From the NCBI GenBank assembly GCA_947626365.1, contig CANQRW010000013.1:1-57552 (forward strand): 57,552 nt of DNA, given 5' to 3'. The notes below the pieces were generated by a model. The model saw nothing but the letters and a program-made list of their open reading frames with translations, searched no databases and was not told the DNA's origin. Positions 41,006-49,688 of this stretch are shown here, in pieces. The stretch is from an uncultured Lachnospiraceae bacterium (GTDB lineage Bacteria > Bacillota > Clostridia > Lachnospirales > Lachnospiraceae). Made by a program: the position numbers and the translations under genes. Position 1 is the first letter of the stretch, and every line of letters begins with the position of its first letter.

Positions 41006-41033
41006 ATTATATTACAAATCTGTTAAAAGTCAA
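41006..41033 (-). promoter_or_regulatory. Promoter of the 3D-domain protein
   Basis: On the minus strand TTGACT (41028-41033) and TATAAT (41006-41011) are 16 nt apart, 35 nt before the start codon. Confidence 0.75.
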
Positions 41034-41094
41034 GATACGCAAGAAAAGCGTAAGATTTCACATAAAATTCATACATTATTTTTCAGAAATGGTA

Positions 41095-41123
41095 TTGACA
41101 AATTCGGGGCAAAGTAATATATT
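41095..41123 (+). promoter_or_regulatory. hrcA operon promoter
   Basis: TTGACA (41095-41100) and TATATT (41118-41123) are exactly 17 nt apart, with the CIRCE element starting 15 nt downstream of the -10 box. Confidence 0.9.
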
Positions 41124-41137
41124 AGGAACAGATGGAA

Positions 41138-41164
41138 TTAGCACTCGAAGCTAGTGAGTGCTAA
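41138..41164 (+). promoter_or_regulatory. CIRCE operator
   Basis: TTAGCACTC-N9-GAGTGCTAA is a perfect CIRCE inverted repeat, the binding site of HrcA. Together with hrcA directly downstream it gives heat-shock control of the hrcA-grpE-dnaK-dnaJ cluster by autorepression, relieved when chaperones are engaged. Confidence 0.98.
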
Positions 41165-41195
41165 CAACAGACCGGAAATGGAAAGGAGCGGAACC

Positions 41196-42233
41196 ATGGA
41201 GCTGGACGAGCGGAAGGTTACGATACTGAAAGCGATCATCAAGAACTATATGGATACCGGCGAGCCGGTAGGCTCCAGAACCATTTCCAAATATGTGGAG
41301 TCCAGGTGGAGTTCCGCCACCATCCGCAACGAGATGTCCGATCTGGAAGAGATGGGTTATATCATTCAGCCCCATACTTCCGCGGGACGGATCCCGTCGG
41401 ATAAGGGATACCGCTTCTATGTGGATCAGATCATGCAGGAGAAGGACAGCGAGGTGGCTGAGATTCAGGAACTGATGATCCAGCGGGTGGACCGGCTGGA
41501 GTCAGTGCTCAAGAAGCTGGCGAAGCTTCTGGCCAGGGATACGAACTACGCGGCCCTCATAAGCGGTCCCCGCTACCACGAGAACAAGCTGAAATTCATT
41601 CAGCTGTCCCGGGTGGATGCGGCCAAGCTGCTGATCGTCACGGTGCTGGAAGGCAACCTGATCAAGAATACCATTGTGGATGTCCATGAAGAGATCAGCG
41701 ATGAGGAGCTTTTGAATCTGAATATCCTGCTGAACAGCAACTTAAACGGCCTGACCATCGAGGAGATTAATCTGGCAGTGATCGCCAGGATGAAGGAACA
41801 GGCGGGAAGCCATGGCAACGTGGTGGATCTGGTCCTCAATCAGGTGGCGGAAGTGATCCGGGCGGATTCCGAAGACCTTCAGATCTATACCAGCGGAGCG
41901 ACCAACATTTTTAAGTACCCGGAGCTGAGCGATAATCAGAAGGCCAGCGAGCTTCTGAGTACACTGGAGCATACAGAAGAGCTTCAGGAACTGGTCAACG
42001 GCTCCCTGGGTGAGGAGAAGGGCACCGGGATTCAGGTGTATATCGGAGAGGAATCTCCGGTTCAGGCCATGCGGGACTGCAGTGTGATTACCGCTAATTA
42101 CGAGATGGGCGAGGGAATCCGGGGAACCATCGGAATCATCGGCCCCAAACGAATGGATTATGAGAAGGTGCTCAAGACACTGAGGACAGTGATGACTCAG
42201 CTTGACGCGGCTTTTAAGAAGGAAGAAAGGTAG
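41196..42233 (+). CDS. hrcA: Heat-inducible transcription repressor HrcA
   Basis: HrcA represses chaperone operons by binding CIRCE. The 345 residues have the N-terminal winged helix (ERKVTILKAIIKNYMDTGEPVGSRTISKY; SSATIRNEMSDLEEMGYIIQPHTSAGRIPSDKGYRFYV) and the C-terminal dimer/GAF-like domain ending with GEGIRGTIGIIGPKRMDYEKVL. I place the start at 41196, 7 nt after GAAAGGAG; an in-frame ATG at 41154 is within the CIRCE element and unlikely to be used. Confidence 0.97.
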   Translation: MELDERKVTILKAIIKNYMDTGEPVGSRTISKYVESRWSSATIRNEMSDLEEMGYIIQPHTSAGRIPSDKGYRFYVDQIMQEKDSEVAEIQELMIQRVDRLESVLKKLAKLLARDTNYAALISGPRYHENKLKFIQLSRVDAAKLLIVTVLEGNLIKNTIVDVHEEISDEELLNLNILLNSNLNGLTIEEINLAVIARMKEQAGSHGNVVDLVLNQVAEVIRADSEDLQIYTSGATNIFKYPELSDNQKASELLSTLEHTEELQELVNGSLGEEKGTGIQVYIGEESPVQAMRDCSVITANYEMGEGIRGTIGIIGPKRMDYEKVLKTLRTVMTQLDAAFKKEER

Positions 42234-42240
42234 ATGAATC

Positions 42241-42999
42241 GTGGAGAAAGAGCGAGAGACAGCATTTGAGGAGCAGGAGATGAATCCTGCAGAGAATAAA
42301 GACGGGACCGCTCAGGAAGGAGAGCAGACGGCAGAGGCGGAAAACGGCGCGGAGACGGAACCGTCCGGCGCCGCGAAGGCAGACCAGCCTGCAGGGGCGG
42401 AAGAAGACGCCTCCGGAGGCGGAACCGCTTCCGACGGACCCAATGGGGACGGTGAGGCGGCAGGCAGCGGAGCTGCCGGGGATTCTGCAGAGGCAACCGG
42501 AGGAGAAAAGGGCGACGAGGAGACTTCCGACGGCAAATGGAATTTCTTTAAGAAGAAAAAAGATCCGAAGGATACTCAGATCGAGGAACTGACCGACCGG
42601 CTCCGCAGGACCATGGCGGAGTTCGACAATTTCCGAAAACGGACAGAGAAAGAGAAGTCGGCCATGTTCGAGATCGGCGCCAAGGATATCATCGAGCGGA
42701 TCCTGCCGGTCATCGACAATTTTGAACGGGGCTTATCCTCGATGCCGGAGGATGTGAAAGGTACACCTTTTGCCAGCGGCATGGAGATGATATATAAGCA
42801 GCTTTTAAAGAATCTGGAGGATGCAGGCGTAAAGCCCATTGAGGCAGCAGGCCAGCCCTTCGATCCCAATTTCCACAACGCAGTGATGCATGTGGAGGAT
42901 GAGAACCTGGGCGAGAATATAGTAGCCCAGGAACTCCAGAAAGGCTATATGTACCGCGACAGCGTGGTAAGGCACAGCATGGTGCAGGTAGCGAACTGA
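42241..42999 (+). CDS. grpE: Nucleotide exchange factor GrpE
   Basis: GrpE releases ADP from DnaK. The first roughly 105 of the 252 residues are an acidic, Gly/Ala/Glu-rich low-complexity extension. Then come a coiled coil (IEELTDRLRRTMAEFDNFRKRTEKEK) and the beta-wing domain (GVKPIEAAGQPFDPNFHNAVMHVED; GYMYRDSVVRHSMVQVAN). The start is GTG at 42241 with GAAAGG upstream; an internal ATG at 42280 after GAGGAGCAGGAG is a fair alternative and would remove only 13 residues of the extension. It is 7 nt after hrcA. Confidence 0.95.
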   Translation: MEKERETAFEEQEMNPAENKDGTAQEGEQTAEAENGAETEPSGAAKADQPAGAEEDASGGGTASDGPNGDGEAAGSGAAGDSAEATGGEKGDEETSDGKWNFFKKKKDPKDTQIEELTDRLRRTMAEFDNFRKRTEKEKSAMFEIGAKDIIERILPVIDNFERGLSSMPEDVKGTPFASGMEMIYKQLLKNLEDAGVKPIEAAGQPFDPNFHNAVMHVEDENLGENIVAQELQKGYMYRDSVVRHSMVQVAN

Positions 43000-43010
43000 C
43001 TGTGAGCACT

Positions 43011-43322
43011 TAGCGAACGCGAGCCGAAGGCGAAGCGCGAGGTTAGTGCGAACGTCGTTCCCGAGACTTAGCGAATGCGAGCCGTGAGGCGAAGCATGAG
43101 GTTAGTCGAGCGGAACAAGCCCGATACATGCGGCGAAGGGAGCGCCACGTACATGAGCAAAAATGAGCTGCGAAGCAGCGGAAAGCTCCGCAAGGAGCGG
43201 TTTTGCGATTACGTCAGTATGCGGGAAAAACCGCCAGTGACGGTTTTTACGCAATGGCGCGCCGTGAACTGGCAGATAGATGCCGTGAGGCGAAACGCGA
43301 GGTTAGTCGAGCGGAACAAGTT
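43011..43322 (+). repeat. Repeat-rich spacer between grpE and dnaK
   Basis: The 370 nt between grpE and dnaK hold no gene. They contain a roughly 39-bp module beginning GCCGTGAGGCGAA and ending GCGGAACAAG, nearly identical at 43081-43119 and 43282-43320; the next most similar stretch, from CTTAGCGAACGCGAGCCG at 43013, is more diverged. Between them are small stems (GCTGC-GAA-GCAGC at 43167-43179, GCTCC-GCAA-GGAGC at 43185-43198) and the element at 43214-43252. Confidence 0.8.
43214..43252 (+). repeat. Dispersed hairpin element, second copy (CCAGTGA loop)
   Basis: TCAGTATGC is followed by AAAAACCG (43226-43233), loop CCAGTGA, and CGGTTTTT (43241-43248). The stem and T-run could terminate or attenuate transcription between grpE and dnaK. 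A related copy is at 15002-15038. Confidence 0.6.
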
Positions 43323-43372
43323 TTAATGAAATTAAGAAAATAAGAAAAATGATAATACAGGAGGACATTTCA

Positions 43373-45256
43373 ATGAGTAAGATTATAGGTATCGATTTAG
43401 GAACAACCAACAGCTGTGTAGCTGTTATGGAGGGCGGCAAGCCCACCGTTATCGCCAACGCGGAGGGCGTCCGCACCACTCCGTCTGTAGTGGCATTTAC
43501 CAAGACCGGCGAGCGTCTGGTAGGCGAACCGGCCAAGCGTCAGGCTGTGACCAACGCTGACAAGACCATCTCTTCCATCAAGAGACATATGGGAACCGAT
43601 TACAAAGTGGATATCGACGGCAAGAAGTATACGCCGCAGGAGATTTCCGCTATGATCCTGCAGAAGCTGAAAGCTGACGCGGAGAGCTATCTGGGCGAGC
43701 CGGTTACCGAGGCGGTTATTACCGTTCCCGCGTATTTCAATGACGCTCAGCGTCAGGCCACCAAGGACGCAGGCAGGATCGCGGGCCTGGATGTAAAGCG
43801 TATCATCAACGAGCCCACGGCTGCGGCTCTGGCCTACGGCCTGGACAATGAGAAAGAGCAGAAGATCATGGTATACGACCTGGGCGGCGGTACCTTCGAT
43901 GTGTCCATCATCGAGATCGGCGACGGCGTTATCGAGGTTCTGTCTACTAACGGCGACACCCATCTGGGCGGCGATGATTTTGACAACCGGGTGACTCAGT
44001 GGATGATCGACGAGTTTAGAAAAGCTGAGGGCGTGGATCTGTCCAATGACAAGATGGCCCTCCAGAGACTGAAAGAAGCCGCTGAGAAGGCGAAGAAGGA
44101 ACTTTCTACCGCTACTACCACCAACATCAACCTGCCCTTCATCACGGCCACCAGCGAGGGACCCAAGCATCTGGACATGAACCTGACCAGAGCCAAATTC
44201 GACGAGCTGACCCATGATCTGATCGAGAAGACGGCAATCCCGGTGCAGAACGCTCTGCGTGACGCCGGAATCACCGCTTCCGAGCTGGGCAAGGTGCTGC
44301 TGGTAGGCGGTTCTACCCGTATGATCGCGGCTCAGGACAAAGTGAAACAGCTGACCAATCATGAGCCCAGCAAGAATCTGAACCCGGATGAGTGCGTGGC
44401 CATCGGCGCGGCGATCCAGGGCGGCAAGCTGGCCGGCGACGCAGGCGCCGGAGACATCCTTCTTCTGGATGTAACTCCTCTGTCTCTGTCCATCGAGACT
44501 CTGGGCGGCGTGGCCACCAAGCTGATTGAGAGAAATACTACCATTCCGACCAAGAAGAGCCAGGTGTTCTCCACCGCGGCTGACAACCAGACGGCGGTTG
44601 ACATCCATGTGGTACAGGGTGAGAGACAGTTTGCCCGGGACAACAAGACTCTGGGCCAGTTCCGTCTGGACGGGATTCCGCCTGCAAGAAGAGGCGTTCC
44701 GCAGATCGAGGTTACCTTTGATATCGACGCCAACGGTATCGTCAATGTATCCGCCAAGGATCTGGGAACCGGCAAGGAACAGCACATCACCATCACTTCC
44801 GGCTCCAACATGTCGGATTCCGATATCGAGAAGGCCGTAAAGGAGGCCGCTGAGTACGAAGCTCAGGATAAGAAGAGAAAAGAAGCCATCGATACCAGAA
44901 ATGAAGCTGATTCCATCGTGTTCCAGACGGAGAAGGCGCTGGAAGATGTAGGCGATAAGATTTCCGCCAATGACAAGGCTGCCGTTGAGGCGGATCTGAA
45001 CGCTCTGAAGGAAGCTATCAACCGCGCTCCGGTAGATCAGATGACCGACGCTCAGGTGGAGGACATCAAGGCCGGCAAGGAGAAGCTGATGGCAAGCGCT
45101 CAGGCCCTCTTTACCAAGATGTATGAGTCCATGCAGCAGCAGGGCGGCGCGGCAGGAGCCGGACCCAATATGGGCGGAGCTCAGGGCGGCGCGGCAGGAG
45201 CCGGCGCGGGACAGCCGGATGACGACGTGATCGACGGCGATTTCCGGGAAGTGTAA
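43373..45256 (+). CDS. dnaK: Molecular chaperone DnaK (Hsp70)
   Basis: DnaK is the ATP-driven chaperone that works with DnaJ and GrpE. The 627 residues match throughout: [18 protein letters not shown], the ATPase segments [17 protein letters not shown] and [29 protein letters not shown], the linker/substrate domain [15 protein letters not shown], and a C-terminal Gly/Ala/Gln-rich tail ending [12 protein letters not shown]. The start at 43373 follows CAGGAGGAC. I see no clear promoter of its own in the 370-nt spacer before it. Confidence 0.98.
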   Translation: MSKIIGIDLGTTNSCVAVMEGGKPTVIANAEGVRTTPSVVAFTKTGERLVGEPAKRQAVTNADKTISSIKRHMGTDYKVDIDGKKYTPQEISAMILQKLKADAESYLGEPVTEAVITVPAYFNDAQRQATKDAGRIAGLDVKRIINEPTAAALAYGLDNEKEQKIMVYDLGGGTFDVSIIEIGDGVIEVLSTNGDTHLGGDDFDNRVTQWMIDEFRKAEGVDLSNDKMALQRLKEAAEKAKKELSTATTTNINLPFITATSEGPKHLDMNLTRAKFDELTHDLIEKTAIPVQNALRDAGITASELGKVLLVGGSTRMIAAQDKVKQLTNHEPSKNLNPDECVAIGAAIQGGKLAGDAGAGDILLLDVTPLSLSIETLGGVATKLIERNTTIPTKKSQVFSTAADNQTAVDIHVVQGERQFARDNKTLGQFRLDGIPPARRGVPQIEVTFDIDANGIVNVSAKDLGTGKEQHITITSGSNMSDSDIEKAVKEAAEYEAQDKKRKEAIDTRNEADSIVFQTEKALEDVGDKISANDKAAVEADLNALKEAINRAPVDQMTDAQVEDIKAGKEKLMASAQALFTKMYESMQQQGGAAGAGPNMGGAQGGAAGAGAGQPDDDVIDGDFREV

Positions 45257-45321
45257 TGGATCGATCCGGACTGTGACTATACAGCAGATTTCCATGTACC
45301 CTATAGGGGGACATTAATACG

Positions 45322-45357
45322 GCAGAAAGTGTTGTAATCTTTACAACACTTTTCTGC
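45322..45357 (+). promoter_or_regulatory. Strong inverted repeat between dnaK and dnaJ
   Basis: GCAGAAAGTGTTGTAA pairs with TTACAACACTTTTCTGC (one extra T), a stem of about 16 bp with a very short loop, 22 nt before the dnaJ start. It could reduce dnaJ expression relative to dnaK or stabilise the dnaK mRNA. Confidence 0.7.
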
Positions 45358-45378
45358 GGTTATGAAAGGTAGAGCAAC

Positions 45379-46533
45379 ATGGCAGAAACCAAGAGAGATT
45401 ATTACGAAGTTCTGGGCGTACCCAAGGATGCAGATGACGCGGCCCTCAAGAAAGCTTACAGGACTTTGGCGAAAAAATACCATCCGGACGCAAACCCGGG
45501 AGACGCGGAAGCCGAGAAGAAATTCAAGGAGGCTTCCGAGGCCTACGCAGTTTTAAGCGACCCGGAAAAGCGGAAACAGTATGACCAGTTTGGCCATGCT
45601 GCCTTCGACGGAGGCGCAGGCGGCGGAGGGTTCGGCGGATTCGGAGGCTTTGGCGGATTCGACGGCGCGGACATGGGAGATATTTTTGGAGATATTTTCG
45701 GAGACCTGTTCGGCGGCGGAAGGACCAGAAGCAGTTCCCGATACAATGGTCCCATGCGGGGAGCTAACGTCCAGACCAGCGTTCGCCTGACCTTTGAGGA
45801 AGCAATCTTCGGATGCGAGAAAGAGATTGAGATCAATTATAAGGAAGAGTGCGCTTCCTGCCACGGAACCGGCGCCAGGGCCGGAACCTCCAAGGAGACC
45901 TGCTCCAAGTGCAACGGCAAGGGCAAGATCATGTACACCCAGCAGACCATGTTCGGCACCATGCAGAATGTGACTACATGTCCGGACTGCGGAGGAACCG
46001 GCCAGATTATCCGCGAGAAATGCCCGGACTGCCGGGGAACCGGATATATCACCAGAAGGAAGAAACTGAAGGTGACCATGCCCGCCGGCATTGACGACGG
46101 CATGAGCGTCCGCAGCGTAGGAGCCGGCGAGCCGGGGGTCAACGGCGGCGAGCGGGGCGATTTGCTGGTGGAGGCGGTGGTATCCAAGCATCCTACATTT
46201 ATCCGCAAGGACATGAACATATATTCAACCGTACCCATCTCCTTTGCGAGAGCGGCGCTGGGCGGAACCATTGTCATCAAGACGGTGGACGGTCAGGTGG
46301 AGTACGACGTAAAGGCCGGAACCCAGACCGATACCAGGGTACGCCTGAAAGGAAAGGGCGTTCCTTCTGTCCGCAACAAGAACATCCGGGGCGACCATTA
46401 TGTGACGCTGGTAGTTCAGGTGCCGGAGCGGATGAACGAAGAGCAGCGTGAGGCCCTTCGCCGTTATGATGAGCTGATGACCGGCAAGGTTACCAAGAAT
46501 GACGACGGCGGCAAGAAGAAGCGATTCTTCTAA
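45379..46533 (+). CDS. dnaJ: Chaperone DnaJ (Hsp40)
   Basis: DnaJ delivers clients to DnaK and stimulates its ATPase. The 384 residues show the J domain (about 1-70) with [11 protein letters not shown], a Gly/Phe-rich region (about 77-115), four zinc-binding CxxCxGxG repeats ([32 protein letters not shown]) and the C-terminal substrate domains. The ATG follows GAAAGG. It is a complete type I DnaJ. Confidence 0.97.
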   Translation: MAETKRDYYEVLGVPKDADDAALKKAYRTLAKKYHPDANPGDAEAEKKFKEASEAYAVLSDPEKRKQYDQFGHAAFDGGAGGGGFGGFGGFGGFDGADMGDIFGDIFGDLFGGGRTRSSSRYNGPMRGANVQTSVRLTFEEAIFGCEKEIEINYKEECASCHGTGARAGTSKETCSKCNGKGKIMYTQQTMFGTMQNVTTCPDCGGTGQIIREKCPDCRGTGYITRRKKLKVTMPAGIDDGMSVRSVGAGEPGVNGGERGDLLVEAVVSKHPTFIRKDMNIYSTVPISFARAALGGTIVIKTVDGQVEYDVKAGTQTDTRVRLKGKGVPSVRNKNIRGDHYVTLVVQVPERMNEEQREALRRYDELMTGKVTKNDDGGKKKRFF

Positions 46534-46608
46534 ACGTCCGGCCTGAGAATAGGGGAATCGCGTCGGTATAAAACGCGGGGACGAACACAAAGGAATCCAT
46601 ATATGAAA

Positions 46609-46650
46609 CAAAACGCGGCAGCGCGGCGATGAGCCATGCTGCCGTTTTAC
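46609..46650 (+). terminator. Terminator after dnaJ
   Basis: AAAACGCGGCAGC is complementary to GCTGCCGTTTT, with one unpaired base, followed by A/C-rich sequence. It ends the heat-shock cluster. The remaining part of this 384-nt gap holds only the marR promoter. Confidence 0.7.
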
Positions 46651-46790
46651 GGTATGACGGGCATTATATCGGCGCGCAGGAGAGGTCAGCGGCTGTATGA
46701 GAAGGACGCAGGCGGCGCGCCGCCTGAATATATTATGCGGAAATTCCAAAATCCGGTATCTGTGCCATGAAAAATTTGGCAATCCTTCCC

Positions 46791-46849
46791 TTGACATTTA
46801 TCTGTGGGCGTACTATGATGGTACCTGGCAAATAGTTCATAAAATGAAC
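46791..46849 (+). promoter_or_regulatory. marR promoter and likely autoregulatory operator
   Basis: TTGACA (46791-46796) and TATGAT (46814-46819) are 17 nt apart. GTTCATAAAATGAAC (46835-46849) is a perfect inverted repeat around AAA, near the expected transcription start, where the MarR protein encoded next could bind. Confidence 0.75.
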
Positions 46850-46917
46850 CAGCAACAAAGTGAACCATCTGTCTCGATAAAATTTCTGTGTTTTACAATT
46901 ATGAGGAATGCGGGAAA

Positions 46918-47388
46918 ATGAATATAAAATGCCAGGAAGAGCTTCTGAGGGCGTGGGTTCAGATGACCATGTGCATCCGTGGGAACCGGATTCTGACGGA
47001 TATGTCTGTGAATGAGATGGTGATCTGCAGCATACTTTTTCGCAGGCAGCAGGAGGGCGGAGAGCTTCTGACCGCCACGGAGCTGGGAGAAGAGACAAGG
47101 CTTTTGAAATCCCAGATGAACAAGATCCTTTCGGATATGGAGCGGAAGAATCTGATTGAGCGCGTCCGCAGCAGTGAGGATAAGCGAAAATTTTACATTC
47201 ATCTGAAAGAAGACCAGATCCAAACCTATCTCAGGGAACACCGGCGCGTCATGGAACTGGTGTGTTACGTGGCCCGGGAACTGGGGGAGGAGAAAATGCG
47301 GACGCTGACTGCTCTGGTGGACGAGGCCACCGGCGCTGTGGACCGGTTCCAGAAAGAGGAGGCCGGCGGGACGAGGCCGGAGGCATGA
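46918..47388 (+). CDS. MarR-family transcriptional regulator
   Basis: The 156 residues show a MarR winged helix: MSVNEMVICSILFRRQQEGGELLTATELGEETRLLKSQMNKILSDMERKNLIERVRSSEDKRKFYIHLKE, with the wing DKRK typical of the family. Dimer helices lie at both ends. The ATG at 46918 is used because GAGGAATGCGGG precedes it; the frame opens earlier without a ribosome site. It is followed by degV and the dehydratase genes and may control that operon; its ligand is unknown. Confidence 0.87.
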   Translation: MNIKCQEELLRAWVQMTMCIRGNRILTDMSVNEMVICSILFRRQQEGGELLTATELGEETRLLKSQMNKILSDMERKNLIERVRSSEDKRKFYIHLKEDQIQTYLREHRRVMELVCYVARELGEEKMRTLTALVDEATGAVDRFQKEEAGGTRPEA

Positions 47389-47440
47389 GCCGGCAGGACG
47401 AAGCCAGAGACATGAGGCCGGCGAGACGAAACCGGCAAAT
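47365..47440 (+). repeat. Degenerate GGCCGG/GACGA repeat around the marR stop
   Basis: From the last marR codons to the degV ribosome site, imperfect units of about 25-30 bp (GAGGCCGGCGGGACGA and variants) repeat two to three times. No function is evident. Confidence 0.55.
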
Positions 47441-47455
47441 AAGGAGGGATAACCT

Positions 47456-48310
47456 ATGAGCGTACGGATCATCACGGATTCCGCAAGTGATATTTCGAGG
47501 GATAAGGCACAGGCCCTGGGAATTGAGATACTTCCCATGACTACCGTTTTCGGGGAAGAGCAGTACCTGGACGGCGTGACCATGAGCCATGAGGAGTTTT
47601 TCCATAAACTGGTAGAGACCGATGTTCTGCCGACCACCAGCCAGATTGCTCCTTTTGATTATGAGAAGGTCTTCGCCGAGGTGAAAAAGGCGGGGGACAC
47701 GGCGGTGTGCGTCACCATTTCCGGCAGGCTGTCCGGCTGCTACCAGAGCGCGTCGATTGCGGCGGAGGACTATGAAGACTGTGTGACCCTGGTGGACAGC
47801 AGAAATGTCTGCGTGGGGCAGCAGATCCTGGTGTATCTGGCGGTCCGGCTGAGGGATGAGGGAAAATCGGCGGAGGAGATTGCCCGGGTTCTGGAGGAGA
47901 AGAAAAAGGACATTAAGCTGATTGCCCTTCTGGATACTCTGGAATACTTAAAACGGGGCGGACGGATCTCTCCGGCTGTGGCGTTTGCGGGAACCCTTCT
48001 GTCCATCAAGCCGGTAATCGCCATCGAGAACGGCGAGGTGGCTCTTCTGGGCAAGGCCAGGGGTTCCAGAAACAGCGGCAATCTTCTGACCAAGTTTATC
48101 GAGGAGGCCGGGGAAATCGATTTCAGCCTGCCCTACAGCCTGGCCTACAGCGGACTGTCGGACGCGCTTTTGAAAAAATACGTTTCCGACAGCGCCAGAT
48201 TCTATCAGGGACATGTGGCCGTGGAGGATATTCCGGTCTGCACTATCGGCAGCACCATCGGTACCCATGTGGGACCGGGGGCCATCGCGCTGACATTTTT
48301 TAAGAAGTAA
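47456..48310 (+). CDS. DegV-family fatty-acid-binding protein
   Basis: DegV proteins bind a fatty acid and act as the FakB-type partner that presents it to a fatty-acid kinase. The 284 residues show the family pattern: VRIITDSASDISRDKAQALGIEILPM, PTTSQIAPFDYEKVF, the fatty-acid-head region VCVTISGRLSGCYQSA, and the C-terminal IGTHVGPGAIALTFFK. The ATG follows AAGGAGGG. It is a cytoplasmic protein, downstream of marR. Confidence 0.94.
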   Translation: MSVRIITDSASDISRDKAQALGIEILPMTTVFGEEQYLDGVTMSHEEFFHKLVETDVLPTTSQIAPFDYEKVFAEVKKAGDTAVCVTISGRLSGCYQSASIAAEDYEDCVTLVDSRNVCVGQQILVYLAVRLRDEGKSAEEIARVLEEKKKDIKLIALLDTLEYLKRGGRISPAVAFAGTLLSIKPVIAIENGEVALLGKARGSRNSGNLLTKFIEEAGEIDFSLPYSLAYSGLSDALLKKYVSDSARFYQGHVAVEDIPVCTIGSTIGTHVGPGAIALTFFKK

Positions 48311-48380
48311 AGCAGAGCGCCGCTTCGGCGGCATTTCCCCCAAGGGGATTCGAATTAAATAGTGAAGGAAGTAGAAAGAC

Positions 48381-49676
48381 ATGCAGGCAGCAGAACTTTT
48401 AGGAAATTATGTGGAGCGTTTCGGGGCGGATCACCCGGAGAGAGGCAGATGGATCCTGAAGACAGGATGGGAGATTCAGGATCTGAGATACCGGGTCTTC
48501 CCGGAGAAGCAGCTGATGCCGGCGGACCGGTATCTGGCGCGTATGATGATGGACAGTATGCTGAAGCCGCTTCAGAAGCCGGAAAGTTCCGTCATCGTCA
48601 GCGTCTTCACTCCCTGCGAACTGATGCAGGAGGTGGGCCTGAACCCCTACAACGTGGAGTGCTTCTCCAGCTATATCTCCGCCTCCTACGCGGAGCGGAG
48701 CTGTCTTCAGCAGGCGGAGAACAACGGAATTTCCGAGACGCTGTGCAGCTACCACAAGACCTTTATCGGAGCGGCGGAAAAGGGGCTTCTGCCGAAGCCC
48801 AGGTGTGTGGTCTATACAAACCTGACCTGCGACGCCAACCTGGTCACTTTCCGGCATCTGGCCCAGCTGTATGATGTGCCGTCCTTCGCCATCGACGTAC
48901 CCATGCAGCAGAATCAGGAGAACGTAGAGTATGTGGAGGGACAGCTCAGGGACCTGGCGGCGTTTCTGGAGAAATGCACCGGCAAAACCATCGATGAGGA
49001 GAAGCTGAAGGACCGCCTCAGACGCAGCAAAAGGACGCTGGAAAATTATGAGAAATTCCAGCAGCTCCGGGCGGACCGGTATGTGCCTTCCGACCTGGTG
49101 ACGCCCATGTTCGCGGGACTTGCCAACAACGTGCTTCTGGGCACAAGGGAGCAGGAAATCTATACTGAAAAGCTTCTGCGGGATGTGAAGAACACCCGGC
49201 CGGCGTCTGGCAAGAGGATTTACTGGATGCATACCATCCCCTTCTGGTCCGACGCGGTGAAGGATGCCCTTTCCCTGCGGACGGACGCCCAGATCGTGGG
49301 CTGTGAGATGGCGGAGTTTACAAAATCGGATTTCGACCCGGAGAAGCCCTACGAGGCCATGGCCCGGATGATGGTCTACAATTCCATCAACGGCAGCGCC
49401 CTGCGGCGGATTCAGCGGGGAATCGAGAACGCCAAAAGAGCCCGCGCCGACGGAGCCGTCTGGTTCTGCCACTGGGGCTGCAAGCATACTCTGGGAGGGG
49501 CCCAGCTGGCGAAAAAGAAGTTCGAGGAGCAGGGGATTCCTCTTCTGATTCTGGACGGCGACGGCTGTGACCGGAGCCACGGAGGCGAAGGCCAGACGTC
49601 TACCCGGCTGGGGGCGTTTCTGGAGATGATACAGTCCAGGGAGGAGGATCTCAGCGCCGGTTCGCGACTGGCCTAG
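48381..49676 (+). CDS. 2-hydroxyacyl-CoA dehydratase subunit (HgdB/BcrC family)
   Basis: The 431 residues belong to the family of Fe-S dehydratase and benzoyl-CoA reductase subunits. Recognisable stretches are SVFTPCELMQEVGLNPYNVECFSSYISASYAE, CSYHKTFIGAAEKGLLPKPRCVVYTNLTCDANLVTFRHLAQLYDVPSFAIDVPM, and the C-terminal WFCHWGCKHTLGGAQLAKKKFEEQGIPLLILDGDGCDRSHG with the conserved Cys. Such subunits remove water from 2-hydroxyacyl-CoA by a radical mechanism and need an activase, encoded by the next gene. The acyl substrate is not readable; a role in amino-acid fermentation is a usual one in clostridia. Confidence 0.85.
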   Translation: MQAAELLGNYVERFGADHPERGRWILKTGWEIQDLRYRVFPEKQLMPADRYLARMMMDSMLKPLQKPESSVIVSVFTPCELMQEVGLNPYNVECFSSYISASYAERSCLQQAENNGISETLCSYHKTFIGAAEKGLLPKPRCVVYTNLTCDANLVTFRHLAQLYDVPSFAIDVPMQQNQENVEYVEGQLRDLAAFLEKCTGKTIDEEKLKDRLRRSKRTLENYEKFQQLRADRYVPSDLVTPMFAGLANNVLLGTREQEIYTEKLLRDVKNTRPASGKRIYWMHTIPFWSDAVKDALSLRTDAQIVGCEMAEFTKSDFDPEKPYEAMARMMVYNSINGSALRRIQRGIENAKRARADGAVWFCHWGCKHTLGGAQLAKKKFEEQGIPLLILDGDGCDRSHGGEGQTSTRLGAFLEMIQSREEDLSAGSRLA

Positions 49677-49688
49677 GGAGAATAACTT

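Noticed and set aside
43397-45295. 632-codon open frame antisense to dnaK, and similar long antisense frames at 26680-28347 and 37633-39564
   Set aside because: These are by-products of codon bias in well-supported genes on the other strand; none has a ribosome site or recognisable domain.
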